This document shows positions 1 to 8,306 of a stretch of DNA of 64,000 nt, piece by piece. The stretch lies in NCBI GenBank assembly GCA_028280885.1, contig JANQKY010000071.1:1-64000 (forward strand). Direction: 5' to 3'. Every line of letters starts with the position of its first letter. Within the stretch, counting starts at the first letter, position 1. This DNA comes from Tepidamorphus sp. GTDB lineage: Bacteria > Pseudomonadota > Alphaproteobacteria > Rhizobiales > Tepidamorphaceae. The notes under the pieces were generated by a model. That model was not told the DNA's origin and searched no databases. It worked only from the letters and a program-made list of their open reading frames with translations. Position numbers and translations under genes: made by a program.

Positions 1-212
1 GCGAGCGATGCCAGACACCGCCTTCGTTGACGCAAACAGAGTTGATGACGTCCGAGCTGGTGATTTAGCGAGTCCGCGTCCCGCTACCGTCGTTTGCCGA
101 AAATGCTATACCAGACAAGCGCTTAATCGACGTCGCCGAGATTAAACCGGACAGCAGTGGGACAAGCCCGGCAATGACAACTGCGAGGATGGAGTCGACC
201 GAAGAACCGCTC

Positions 213-806
213 CTAAGCCACCGGCGCCTCGACCCGCCAGCCATATTCAACGGCGCTGTCGCAGACCCAGTGCCAGATCGCATCAGCAAAGCTGCTCATG
301 GCGAAGAGGTCGAACACATCCTCATCGACACGCACCAGCGTGACGCTCATGTGATGGATGCCGACGGTCGCCGTCGCCGATGCCGGAAACGCGCGCAGGT
401 CCAGATCGAGCGTTGCTCCCTTCTGCAACAGCGTTTCGGCGTCCCCGCCCTCGATGCGGATACCGACGCGGCCGTGGGTCAGATCCACGACGGCGCCGGC
501 GCCCCCAGGCATCGCCGCAGCGATCTTTTCGGCAAGCCCGGTGTCCTCGGCGACCGCGAAGTAACGGCCCGGTCCGGCGAACAGCACCGCGCCCCCGCGC
601 CCGCTGACTAAGCGACAAGCCTCCGGCGGCGCCTTCACACCGGTCGGCTTCAGAACCGCCTTCACGGTGGCCGGCGAAATGTCCCATAGCGCGACTTCCA
701 CGAAGGAGCCCGGCCGCCGCTCGCGCAGGACGAGGCCAAAGTCGCCCGCCGCACTCTGCTCGGCCCCGACGCGGGCCGACGCCTCGAGGGGATGGATCTC
801 AGACAT
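213..806 (-). CDS. soxG: Sarcosine oxidase gamma subunit
   Basis: This 197-residue protein is the gamma subunit of heterotetrameric sarcosine oxidase, which oxidises sarcosine to glycine and, with tetrahydrofolate, 5,10-methylene-THF. The fold is GcvT/YgfZ-like. Readable stretches include VVDLTHGRVGIRIEG and the C-terminal FADAIWHWVCDSAVEYGW typical of SoxG. It is the last gene of soxBDAG and starts inside the end of soxA (8-base overlap), so it is translationally coupled. The length is normal for the family. Function rests on family resemblance plus the intact operon order. Confidence 0.93.
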   Translation of the reverse strand: MSEIHPLEASARVGAEQSAAGDFGLVLRERRPGSFVEVALWDISPATVKAVLKPTGVKAPPEACRLVSGRGGAVLFAGPGRYFAVAEDTGLAEKIAAAMPGGAGAVVDLTHGRVGIRIEGGDAETLLQKGATLDLDLRAFPASATATVGIHHMSVTLVRVDEDVFDLFAMSSFADAIWHWVCDSAVEYGWRVEAPVA

Positions 807-3795
807 GCATGCGGCTCCCGTCCGGATCGAAGAAATGCGGATCGCGCACGCTCACCTTGACATGGCCGCCACGCACCGGGTCGGCGGCCCAAAGCGTCTC
901 GCCGTGGCGCTCCGGCCCGTCCTCGAGCAGCGCCAGCGCGATATAGGCCTCAAGCGCCGGGCTGTAGCAGTTCGAGGTGACGTGGCCATGGCTCTTGCCG
1001 GGCTTGCCGGCCTCTTCGGTCTGAACGAGCTGCGAGCCGATCCGGATGCTCGCGCTGTCCTCCGATTTGAGGCCGACGAGCTTCAACCGCTTGTCCTCGA
1101 CAAGCCCCGGCCGGTTCAGCATCGCCTTGCCGATGAAATCCTTCTTCTTCGACACCATGCCGCTTAAGCCCAGATCCTCCGCCGTCGTCCGCCCGTCGAG
1201 TTCCGCACCGGCGACATGGCCCTTCTCGATGCGCAGCGTGCCGAGCGCCTCCATGCCGTAGGGAATGATGTCACGGTCCCTGCCGGCCGCCAGCAGGCCC
1301 TCCCAGGCCGCCAGGCCGAAACGCGCGGGCACGTAGACCTCGTAGGCGAGTTCACCGGAAAACGACAGCCGGGCGATCATGCCCGGATTGCCGCAGACGG
1401 TGCCCTCGCGCACACCCATGAACGGGAAGGCCTCGTTCGACATGTCGATATCGGTGATCCTGGCGATCACATCGCGGCTGTTCGGCCCGGCAACGGCGAT
1501 GCCGGCCCAGGCATCAGTGACCGAGGTCAGATGCACCTTCAGGTCCGGCCAGGCGGTTGCCAGCAGGAATTCCAGGAACTGCATCACCGGCCCGGCATTG
1601 GCCGTCGTCGTGGTCATCAGGAAGCGGTCTTCGGCAAGCCGCCAGCTCGTGCCGTCGTCGAACAGAAGGCCGTCGTCGCGCAGCATCAGGCCATAGCGCG
1701 CCTTGCCGACCGGCACCTTGGCGAAGGGATTGGAATAGACCCGGTTGAGGAAGGTCGCCGCATCCGGCCCCTGCACGTCGATCTTGCCGAGCGTCGAGAC
1801 GTCGACGATGCCGACCGACTGGCGCACCATGCGCGCCTCGCGCACATAGGCCTGCTCCAGCGTCTCGCCGGCCTTGAAGTAGGCGCGCGGCCGCATCCAG
1901 GCCCCCGCCGGCATCATTTCGGCACCGTTCTCGGCGTGCCAGTCATGCATCGGCGTCTTGCGCAGCGGCCGGATATGGGCGCCCGGCTCGCGCCCGCCCA
2001 ATGCCCCCAGCGCGACCGGAGCATAGGGCGCGCGGAAGGTCGTCGTGCCGACATCGGCGATATTCTGGTCGCGCAGCTTCGCCATCAGCGACAGGCCGGC
2101 GACATTCGACGTCTTGCCCTGGTCGGTCGCCATGCCGAGCGTGGTGTAGCGCTTCAGGTGCTCGACGGAGCGGAAGCCCTCCCGATGGGCGAGCTTGACG
2201 TCGGAGGCGGTGACGTCGTGCTGCTGGTCGACGAAGATCTTGGCCTTCGTCCCGCGCGGGCTCTCGACGATGCGCAGATGCATCGGCTCGGATGCCTCCC
2301 GGTCCGCCTCGACGACGGGGAGCGCCGCGCGCGGCCGGCGGAAGCCGGCGGCCTTGACGGCCTCGCGACCCGCCGTCGCGCCTTCGGCGATCGCGGCGGA
2401 AAGCCCGAACGTGCCGTTGCACGATCCCGCCGCGATCCAGTCCTCGCGCGGGGTCCCGGGCAGAAAGATGCCGCGCTCTTCGTCATAGCCGGGCCGGCTG
2501 CCGGCCTGGCTGTGCAGGTGGACGGCCGGCATCCAGCCCGAACTGGTCGCGCAGATATCCGCGTTGACCTTCTCGATGCCGTTCATCACCCGCCCGTCGC
2601 GGCTGACCTCGGCGATCTCGACGGCATGGACATGGCCGGGACCGTCGGCGCGGACGATCGCGGCACGGGCACGCGCCTTGATGCCGAATTTTTCACACGC
2701 CGCGACAAGATCGGCGGGCGGATCGCGCCGCGTGTCGGCGACGGCGGCAACGCCGATGCCGGCCTCGGCGCAGGCAAGCGCGGTTTCCCAGATACCGTCA
2801 TGGGTGCCGGAAAACGCCACCCGGCCGCCGGCGGCAACGCCATAGGAGAGCGCATAGCGCAGCACGGCGCCTGCCAGCATGCCGCCGGGCCGATCGTTGC
2901 CGTCATGGAGCAGCGGCTGCTCGAAGGCGCCGGTCGCGAGCACCACGGATGTCGCCCGGATGGTCAGATGCCGGTGGCGCGGCAGATGGCCCGGCTTGAC
3001 CAGGAGATGATCGGTGACCCGCTCGATCGCGCCAAGCTGGTTCTGATCGTAATAGCCGTAGACCGTCGTGCGCGGCAGAACGCGGACGTTCTCGGAAGCG
3101 TCCAGCGTCGCAGCCGACGATTTCGCCCAGTCGCTTGCCGGCATATCGTCGATCTTGCGGGTTTCGGCCTGCAGCCAGCCGCCGGGCGCGGCGTTCTCGT
3201 CGGCGAGGATCACCCGCGCGCCGGACCGCGCCGCGGCAAGCGCGGCGGACAGCCCCGCCGCCCCGGCGCCGACGATCAGCACGTCGCAAAACAAGGTCGT
3301 CTTCTCGTAGCGGTCGGGATCGGCCTGCTTGCTGGCGGCCCCCATGCCGGCGGCGCGGCGGATGAAATGCTCATAGAAGTGCCAGGCGCCGCGCGTCGGG
3401 CCCATGAAGGTCTTATAGTAGAAGCCGGCGCCGAAGAACGGCGACAGCAGGCCGTTTACCGACATCACGTCGAAATTGAGGCTCGGCCAGCGGTTCTGGC
3501 TCGTCGCGACGAGGCCCGTATAGAGTTCCGCCGTCGTCGCCCGCGCGTTCGGCTCGGCCCGACCGCCCTCGCCGATGGTGATCAGCGCATTCGACTCCTC
3601 CGTGCCGCAGGAGACGATGCCGCGCCGGCGATGATACTTGAAGCTACGCGCAAGCGTGCGGTGGCCCGAGGCGAGCAGTGCAGAGGCGACCGTGTCGCCC
3701 TGAAGGCCGGACACCGGCTTGCCGTCGAAGGTGAACGAGACGGGCGCGTCGCGGTCGATCAGCGATCCGCCGGTCTTCAGGCGATAGCCGCTCAT
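799..3795 (-). CDS. soxA: Sarcosine oxidase alpha subunit
   Basis: At 998 residues this is a full-length SoxA, the large cytoplasmic subunit carrying the NAD and folate sites. In order it has an N-terminal ferredoxin-like Fer2_4 region (about residues 15-100, including GIVSCGTEESNALITIG), a dinucleotide-binding domain with GAGAAGLSAALAAARSG near residue 178, and a C-terminal aminomethyltransferase/GcvT domain (from about residue 610, with GMEALGTLRIEKGH). The C-terminal domain takes the methylene group onto tetrahydrofolate. The gene overlaps soxD by 4 bases and soxG by 8, consistent with a stoichiometric complex. Context indicates sarcosine, creatine/creatinine or glycine-betaine breakdown. 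Confidence 0.96.
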   Translation of the reverse strand: MSGYRLKTGGSLIDRDAPVSFTFDGKPVSGLQGDTVASALLASGHRTLARSFKYHRRRGIVSCGTEESNALITIGEGGRAEPNARATTAELYTGLVATSQNRWPSLNFDVMSVNGLLSPFFGAGFYYKTFMGPTRGAWHFYEHFIRRAAGMGAASKQADPDRYEKTTLFCDVLIVGAGAAGLSAALAAARSGARVILADENAAPGGWLQAETRKIDDMPASDWAKSSAATLDASENVRVLPRTTVYGYYDQNQLGAIERVTDHLLVKPGHLPRHRHLTIRATSVVLATGAFEQPLLHDGNDRPGGMLAGAVLRYALSYGVAAGGRVAFSGTHDGIWETALACAEAGIGVAAVADTRRDPPADLVAACEKFGIKARARAAIVRADGPGHVHAVEIAEVSRDGRVMNGIEKVNADICATSSGWMPAVHLHSQAGSRPGYDEERGIFLPGTPREDWIAAGSCNGTFGLSAAIAEGATAGREAVKAAGFRRPRAALPVVEADREASEPMHLRIVESPRGTKAKIFVDQQHDVTASDVKLAHREGFRSVEHLKRYTTLGMATDQGKTSNVAGLSLMAKLRDQNIADVGTTTFRAPYAPVALGALGGREPGAHIRPLRKTPMHDWHAENGAEMMPAGAWMRPRAYFKAGETLEQAYVREARMVRQSVGIVDVSTLGKIDVQGPDAATFLNRVYSNPFAKVPVGKARYGLMLRDDGLLFDDGTSWRLAEDRFLMTTTTANAGPVMQFLEFLLATAWPDLKVHLTSVTDAWAGIAVAGPNSRDVIARITDIDMSNEAFPFMGVREGTVCGNPGMIARLSFSGELAYEVYVPARFGLAAWEGLLAAGRDRDIIPYGMEALGTLRIEKGHVAGAELDGRTTAEDLGLSGMVSKKKDFIGKAMLNRPGLVEDKRLKLVGLKSEDSASIRIGSQLVQTEEAGKPGKSHGHVTSNCYSPALEAYIALALLEDGPERHGETLWAADPVRGGHVKVSVRDPHFFDPDGSRMHV

Positions 3796-4064
3796 GACGC
3801 CTCCTCGTTCGCGTGGCGCCCGACAAGCGTCACCGCGCCGATCTTATGGGTCACGGTATCCCGCTCGACCTTGAGCCAGGCACGGCAGCCCATGCCGTGC
3901 TGCCAGTATTCCACATGCGCGCCGCGCGGGTTCTCGCGGTCATAGACGGCGGCCGACCAGTCCTCGACGGAGGCATCGAGCGCCGGGCGCTCAACGGTCG
4001 CATCGCCGCCATAGGTGAACTCGGCGACCGAGCGCTCACCGCAGATGGGGCAGGTTATTCGCAT
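3792..4064 (-). CDS. soxD: Sarcosine oxidase delta subunit
   Basis: This 90-residue protein is the small zinc-binding delta subunit of heterotetrameric sarcosine oxidase. The N-terminus MRITCPICGERSVAEF carries the CxxC zinc pair, and the later HVEYWQHGMGCRAWLKVERD supplies the remaining conserved His/Cys positions. The start at 4064 has a strong ribosome site (GGGGAGGGG) just upstream. It lies 13 bases after soxB and overlaps soxA by 4, which is the canonical B-D-A-G order. Confidence 0.95.
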   Translation of the reverse strand: MRITCPICGERSVAEFTYGGDATVERPALDASVEDWSAAVYDRENPRGAHVEYWQHGMGCRAWLKVERDTVTHKIGAVTLVGRHANEEAS

Positions 4065-4077
4065 CGTTCCCCTCCCC

Positions 4078-5349
4078 TCAGTGATGCCACGGCACGGGGC
4101 CGGCGCCGCGCTCGTCGATGACGCGAGCGGTGTGGAACCGGTCGAGCGTATAGGCGGCGTTCAGGTCGTGCGGCGCGTCCTTGGCGATCGTCCAGGCAAA
4201 GCACCAGCCCGAGGCGGGCGTCGCCTTGAAGCCGCCATAGCACCAGCCGGCGTTCAGATAGAGGCCGGGCAGCGGCCCGGTCGTGATGATCGGGCTGCCG
4301 TCCATCGACATGTCCATGATGCCGCCCCAGCTGCGTAAAAGCTTCAGCCGGCCGTAATTCGGGAACATCGTCAAAAGCAGGCTCGCGACATCTTCCACGA
4401 CCGGAAGGTTGCCGCGCTGGGCATAGGAATTATAGCCGTCGATATCGCCGCCGAAGACGAGCCCGCCCTTGTCCGACTGGGAGACGTAGAGGTGGCCCGC
4501 GCCGAAGGTGACGACGGTGTCGAGCACCGGTTTCAGCGGCTCGGAGACGAAGGCCTGCAGCACGTGGCTTTCGATCGGCAGGCGGTCGATGCCGGCCCTG
4601 CGCATCACCTCGCCGGTCGAACCGGCGACCGCGACGCCGACCTTGCCGGCGCGGATCTCGCCGCGCGTGGTCTCAACGCCGGTAATGGCGCCGTCGCCGT
4701 CGCGCAGGAAGCCGGTCACCTCGCAATTCTCGATGATATCGACACCGCGCCGGTCGGCACCGCGGGCAAAGCCCCAGGCGACCGCGTCATGCCGGGCCGT
4801 GCCGCCGCGCCGCTGCAACAGGCCGCCGGCGACCGGAAACCGGGCCTGCGGCGAGCAATCCAGGTCGGGCACGAAGTCGGCGACCTGTTTGGTATCGAGC
4901 AGGTCCGCGTCGATGCCGGCCAGCCGCATGGCGTTGCCGCGCCGGGCAAACGCATCCATCTGCGGCGGCGAATGGGCGAGGTTCAAGACACCACGCTGCG
5001 AAAACATCACGTTGTAGTTGAGGTCCCGCGACAACTCCTCCCACAGCTTCACCGACCACTCGTAGAAATAGGAATTGCCGGGCAGCATGTAGTTGGAGCG
5101 CACGATGGTGGTGTTGCGGCCGACATTGCCGCCGCCGACATAGCCGCGTTCCAAGACAGCGACATTGGTTATCCCGTGTTCCTTGGCAAGATAATAGGCG
5201 GTTGCCAGGCCATGGCCGCCGCCGCCGACGATGATGACGTCGTAATCGGGTTTCGGCGCGGCTGCCCGCCACGCCGGCTTCCAGCCGCGATTGCCGCGCA
5301 AGGCATTGCCGATAAGAGAGAAAACGGAATATTCGGCCACGTTCCACAC
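4078..5349 (-). CDS. soxB: Sarcosine oxidase beta subunit
   Basis: This 423-residue protein is the FAD/FMN-binding catalytic beta subunit, which oxidises sarcosine to the imine. The dinucleotide motif DVIIVGGGGHGLATAYYLA sits near residue 36, followed by GGGNVGRNTTIVRSNY. Near the C-terminus is NAGWCYGGFKATPASGW, typical of SoxB. It is the first gene of soxBDAG. The start is a GTG. The codon at 5349 has GAGG only 3 bases upstream, while a GTG at 5340 gives VAEYSVFSLIG, which fits the usual SoxB N-terminus, so the start could be either. Confidence 0.95.
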   Translation of the reverse strand: MWNVAEYSVFSLIGNALRGNRGWKPAWRAAAPKPDYDVIIVGGGGHGLATAYYLAKEHGITNVAVLERGYVGGGNVGRNTTIVRSNYMLPGNSYFYEWSVKLWEELSRDLNYNVMFSQRGVLNLAHSPPQMDAFARRGNAMRLAGIDADLLDTKQVADFVPDLDCSPQARFPVAGGLLQRRGGTARHDAVAWGFARGADRRGVDIIENCEVTGFLRDGDGAITGVETTRGEIRAGKVGVAVAGSTGEVMRRAGIDRLPIESHVLQAFVSEPLKPVLDTVVTFGAGHLYVSQSDKGGLVFGGDIDGYNSYAQRGNLPVVEDVASLLLTMFPNYGRLKLLRSWGGIMDMSMDGSPIITTGPLPGLYLNAGWCYGGFKATPASGWCFAWTIAKDAPHDLNAAYTLDRFHTARVIDERGAGPVPWHH

Positions 5350-5533
5350 TCACCTCAGGACGGTGTCGAGGCACCGCTCGGGACGATCTGCCAGTGTTGC
5401 CACCGCGACGCCGCGCGCGCCGTCGGAGAACCGACCAGAAGCCACTGCCCAAGCGACGTTAACGCAAGCTCTATTGCCTGCGGACCAGGGTTTGCATCAG
5501 TATCGTCGGCGAATCCGAATACGGGAGCGCGCG
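5350..5533. promoter_or_regulatory. Divergent promoter region soxB / GlxA-type regulator
   Basis: This 184-base intergenic region separates soxB (minus) from the AraC-type regulator (plus). It must hold both promoters and probably the regulator's operator. I see no strong consensus -35/-10 pair or clear long palindrome, so the assignment rests on gene orientation only. Confidence 0.5.
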
Positions 5534-6544
5534 GTGTCCGGATCCGATGACAGCGAAACGCGAACGATCGCGTTCGGAATGGTCAACTCCTTTTCGCTGA
5601 TGAGCGAGGTCGCGGCGATCGACACGCTGCGCGTGGCGAACCGTCTGCTCGCCAAGCCCGCCTATGAGTGGCGGCTCTTGTCGCTGAATGGCGATCCGGT
5701 CCGCGCCAGCAACGGGCTGACGATCGAAAGCGACGGGCCCTTCGATCTGGCCGAAAGCGCCACGATCTTCTTCGTCTGCGCCGGCCTCGTGCCCCTGCCC
5801 GACGGCCTGCCCGGCTATCACGCCGCCCTGCAGCGCATCGCGCGGGCCGGCGTCCAGCTCGGCGGGCTGTCGACCGGCACCTTCCTGCTCGCCAGCGCCG
5901 GCCTGATGGACGGCTACCGCTGCACGGTGCACTGGGAAAACCGGCCCTCCTTCATGGAGATGTTCCCCGGCCTGCATTGCACCTCCAAGGTCTACGAGAT
6001 CGACCGCGACCGCTATACGACCTCGGGCGGGGCCGCCTCGGTCGACCTGATGCTGCAGATCGTCACCATGCATCACGGCCACGAACTCGCCACGGCGATC
6101 GCCAACCAGCTCCAGCACGACCGCATCCGTCCCGCCGACGAGGAACAGCGGCTCGGCAGCCAGACCTTCATGCATCCCCTGCCCGACAAGCTGCGCCGGT
6201 CAATCGAGATGATGGCAAGCCATGTCGAGGCGCCGCTGGCGACCGCGACGATCGCCTATCGCATCGGCCTGTCGGCACGCCAGCTCGAGCGCCTGTTCCA
6301 GCGCTACCTGCAGGTCTCGCCGGCCCGCTACTACATGCGCCTGCGGCTGGAACGCGCCCGCGACCTGCTCTTGCACACCAGCGTGCCGGTGCTCGACGTC
6401 GCTGTCGCGACCGGCTTCACCTCAAGCTCTTACTTTTCGCATTGCTATCGCCAGGCCTTCGCCCAGACGCCGTCGATGACGCGGCGGATCGCCATCCAGT
6501 CGGGCGAGCGCACCGAGGGCGGCCGTACCGTCAGCGGGCGATGA
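5534..6544 (+). CDS. GlxA/GbdR-type AraC-family regulator
   Basis: This 336-residue regulator has an N-terminal DJ-1/PfpI-like domain (about residues 10-190) and a C-terminal AraC double helix-turn-helix (about 225-325, including YRIGLSARQLERLFQRYL and TGFTSSSYFSHCYRQAF). The nucleophile-elbow stretch reads GLSTGTFLLASAGLMDGYRC, with Ser where DJ-1 enzymes have Cys. It is therefore a sensor fold rather than an enzyme, as in GbdR and CdhR. I chose GTG at 5534 because GGGAG lies about 8 bases upstream. An ATG at 5579 is the alternative. It is divergent from soxBDAG, and GbdR/SouR regulators control sarcosine oxidase in Pseudomonas, so that is its likely target. Its 3' end overlaps the convergent gene by 14 bases. 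Confidence 0.85.
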   Translation: MSGSDDSETRTIAFGMVNSFSLMSEVAAIDTLRVANRLLAKPAYEWRLLSLNGDPVRASNGLTIESDGPFDLAESATIFFVCAGLVPLPDGLPGYHAALQRIARAGVQLGGLSTGTFLLASAGLMDGYRCTVHWENRPSFMEMFPGLHCTSKVYEIDRDRYTTSGGAASVDLMLQIVTMHHGHELATAIANQLQHDRIRPADEEQRLGSQTFMHPLPDKLRRSIEMMASHVEAPLATATIAYRIGLSARQLERLFQRYLQVSPARYYMRLRLERARDLLLHTSVPVLDVAVATGFTSSSYFSHCYRQAFAQTPSMTRRIAIQSGERTEGGRTVSGR

Positions 6545-8306
6545 GCGTCTTCAGCGCGCGATAGATGACTTCGGTCGCCGATCGCAGGTCGGACAGCTGA
6601 AGGTGCTCGTCGGCGCCATGGGCGTTCGCCTCCAGGATCGAGCGCGGCCCGGCGCCGTAGAGGATCGTCGGGATGCCGGCGGTGGCGTAGTGCCTGGCAT
6701 CGGTATAGAGCGGCACGCCGGTCGTGTTGATCTCGACGCCGAAGATGTCCTGCGCCGCCGGCTGCACGGCGTCGATCAGTGTCTCGGCGCCCGGCAATTG
6801 TCGCAGCGGCTCGGCCAGCATGATCCGCCGGCAGGAGACGGTCGCCCCCGGCACCGCCTGAACGGCCTGTTCGATCCGTTCGATCAGGTCCGCCTCGACG
6901 GCTGCGCCATCCTCATCGGGAATAATCCGCCGGTCGACGCGCAAGGTGACCCGGTCCGGGACCACGTTGGTGTTGATGCCGCCGGAAATCAGGCCGACGG
7001 TCAGTTGCGGCGACCCGATGCCCGGCGTCGCGCTTGTCGTCGCGCCGAGCGCGTGGCGCTCGGCGTAGAGCGCGGTCAGGACGGCAGTCGCCGCTTCCAG
7101 CGCATCGATGCCCGACGATGGCAGGGCGGCATGCGCCTGTTTTCCCGCGACCGTCACCTCAAGATGCAGGCAACCATTATGCGCCGTGACGATCGCGTAG
7201 GAGAAGCCGGCCGAAAACGCGTAGTCGGGTTTTGACAGGCCCTCGTCCAGCAGCCATTTCGGCCCGACGAAGCCGCCGGCTTCCTCGTCATAGGTGAGAT
7301 GCAGCTCGATCGTGCCGTCCAGCGCGTCGGCCTCCTCTTCAAGCGCCTTCAGCGCGAAGGCATAGGTCGCGAAATCGGACTTCGAGACCGCGACACCCCG
7401 GCCATAGACGGCGCCGTCGCGTTCCTCCGCGCCATAGGGATCGGTCGTCCAGCCCTCGCCGGGCGGCACGACGTCGCCATGGGCATTCAGCGCGATCGTC
7501 GGCCCGCTGCCCGATCCGAAGCGGCGGCGCACGATCAGGTTTTCCACGCCGATCATGCCGTAGCGCTCGACAAGCGCGTCCGGGACGCGGTGGCGTTCGA
7601 CCTCGAAACCGAGATCGGCGAGCAGCGCCGCGCTGCGCTCGGCATGGGCAAGGCAGTCGCCGGGCGGGTTGTCGCTCGGCACCCGCACCAGCTCTTTCAG
7701 GAACGCGACCTGGTCGGACCAGGCTCTGTCGATGGCGTCGCTCACAATCGAAATCTCCGGTTGGGCCGTCGCTGGGCCCTCGCCCTGGCCGGCAATTGCA
7801 TCTTCAAGCCGAAACGTCATTATTCGGCATACCTGCTTGATCGCGGTAGAGAATTCGGATTCGGCGCTGTTGTCGATCCGCGCCGCGAAGGCCTCCAGAA
7901 TGTCGTATTTGGTCGCCCCGCGCACCGCGAGGATGAACGGGAAGCCGAAGCGAGCGCGATAGCGGATGTTGAAATCGGTGAACCGCGCCAGTTCGTCTGC
8001 GCTCAGGCTGTCGAGCCCCGCGCCGGCCTGCTCTTCCTTCGAAGCCCGCTCCAGATCGCCGGCAAGCGCTGCCCGTCCGGCAAGGTCGGGATGGGCGCGC
8101 AGCACGGCAAGCTGCGCCTCCCGGCTGGCGCTGGTCAGGGCATCTTGAAACGCCACAACGGCGTCGGCGCGGCCGGCAAAGGGCCGCCGGGCCCCCGCCG
8201 CCTCCGCCACCCACGCGGATTTCTCGGCGATCGCGCCGAAGGCGTCGCGGAACGCGTCCGCGCTCATGTGATTGATCGCTTCGATCGTGAGCGGCGTGCC
8301 GGTCAT
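6531..8306 (-). CDS. OHCU decarboxylase (UraD) fused to an M20-family deacylase
   Basis: This 591-residue protein is a two-domain fusion. Residues 1 to about 172 are UraD, which converts 2-oxo-4-hydroxy-4-carboxy-5-ureidoimidazoline to S-allantoin. The catalytic-His stretch LRAHPDLAGR and YRARFGFPFILAVRG are present. Residues about 185-591 are an M20/ArgE-DapE metallohydrolase, with NAHGDVVP (His and Asp), TYDEEAGG (catalytic Glu pair), a dimerisation domain, TDARHYATAGIPT and a C-terminal NAHGADEHL. The segment that normally reads GRGxxDMKG is GRGVAVSKSD, so the bridging Asp metal ligand is missing at its usual place. It overlaps puuD by 4 bases. An amidohydrolase acting on allantoate or another ureido product is a guess from context. 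Confidence 0.9.
   Translation of the reverse strand: MTGTPLTIEAINHMSADAFRDAFGAIAEKSAWVAEAAGARRPFAGRADAVVAFQDALTSASREAQLAVLRAHPDLAGRAALAGDLERASKEEQAGAGLDSLSADELARFTDFNIRYRARFGFPFILAVRGATKYDILEAFAARIDNSAESEFSTAIKQVCRIMTFRLEDAIAGQGEGPATAQPEISIVSDAIDRAWSDQVAFLKELVRVPSDNPPGDCLAHAERSAALLADLGFEVERHRVPDALVERYGMIGVENLIVRRRFGSGSGPTIALNAHGDVVPPGEGWTTDPYGAEERDGAVYGRGVAVSKSDFATYAFALKALEEEADALDGTIELHLTYDEEAGGFVGPKWLLDEGLSKPDYAFSAGFSYAIVTAHNGCLHLEVTVAGKQAHAALPSSGIDALEAATAVLTALYAERHALGATTSATPGIGSPQLTVGLISGGINTNVVPDRVTLRVDRRIIPDEDGAAVEADLIERIEQAVQAVPGATVSCRRIMLAEPLRQLPGAETLIDAVQPAAQDIFGVEINTTGVPLYTDARHYATAGIPTILYGAGPRSILEANAHGADEHLQLSDLRSATEVIYRALKTLIAR

Noticed and set aside
1-212. A gene or terminator at the left edge
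   Set aside because: I found no supported coding frame, hairpin with a T-run, or RNA gene in this stretch.
65-289. A 74-codon minus-strand open frame with a hydrophobic stretch
   Set aside because: It overlaps soxG in another frame, lacks a ribosome site and has no recognisable domain. GC-rich DNA produces many such frames.
1216-3945. A 909-codon open frame on the plus strand opposite soxA
   Set aside because: It is fully antisense to a clear soxA, with low-complexity Arg/Asp/Gly-rich content expected from a GC-skewed third codon position. It has no domain.
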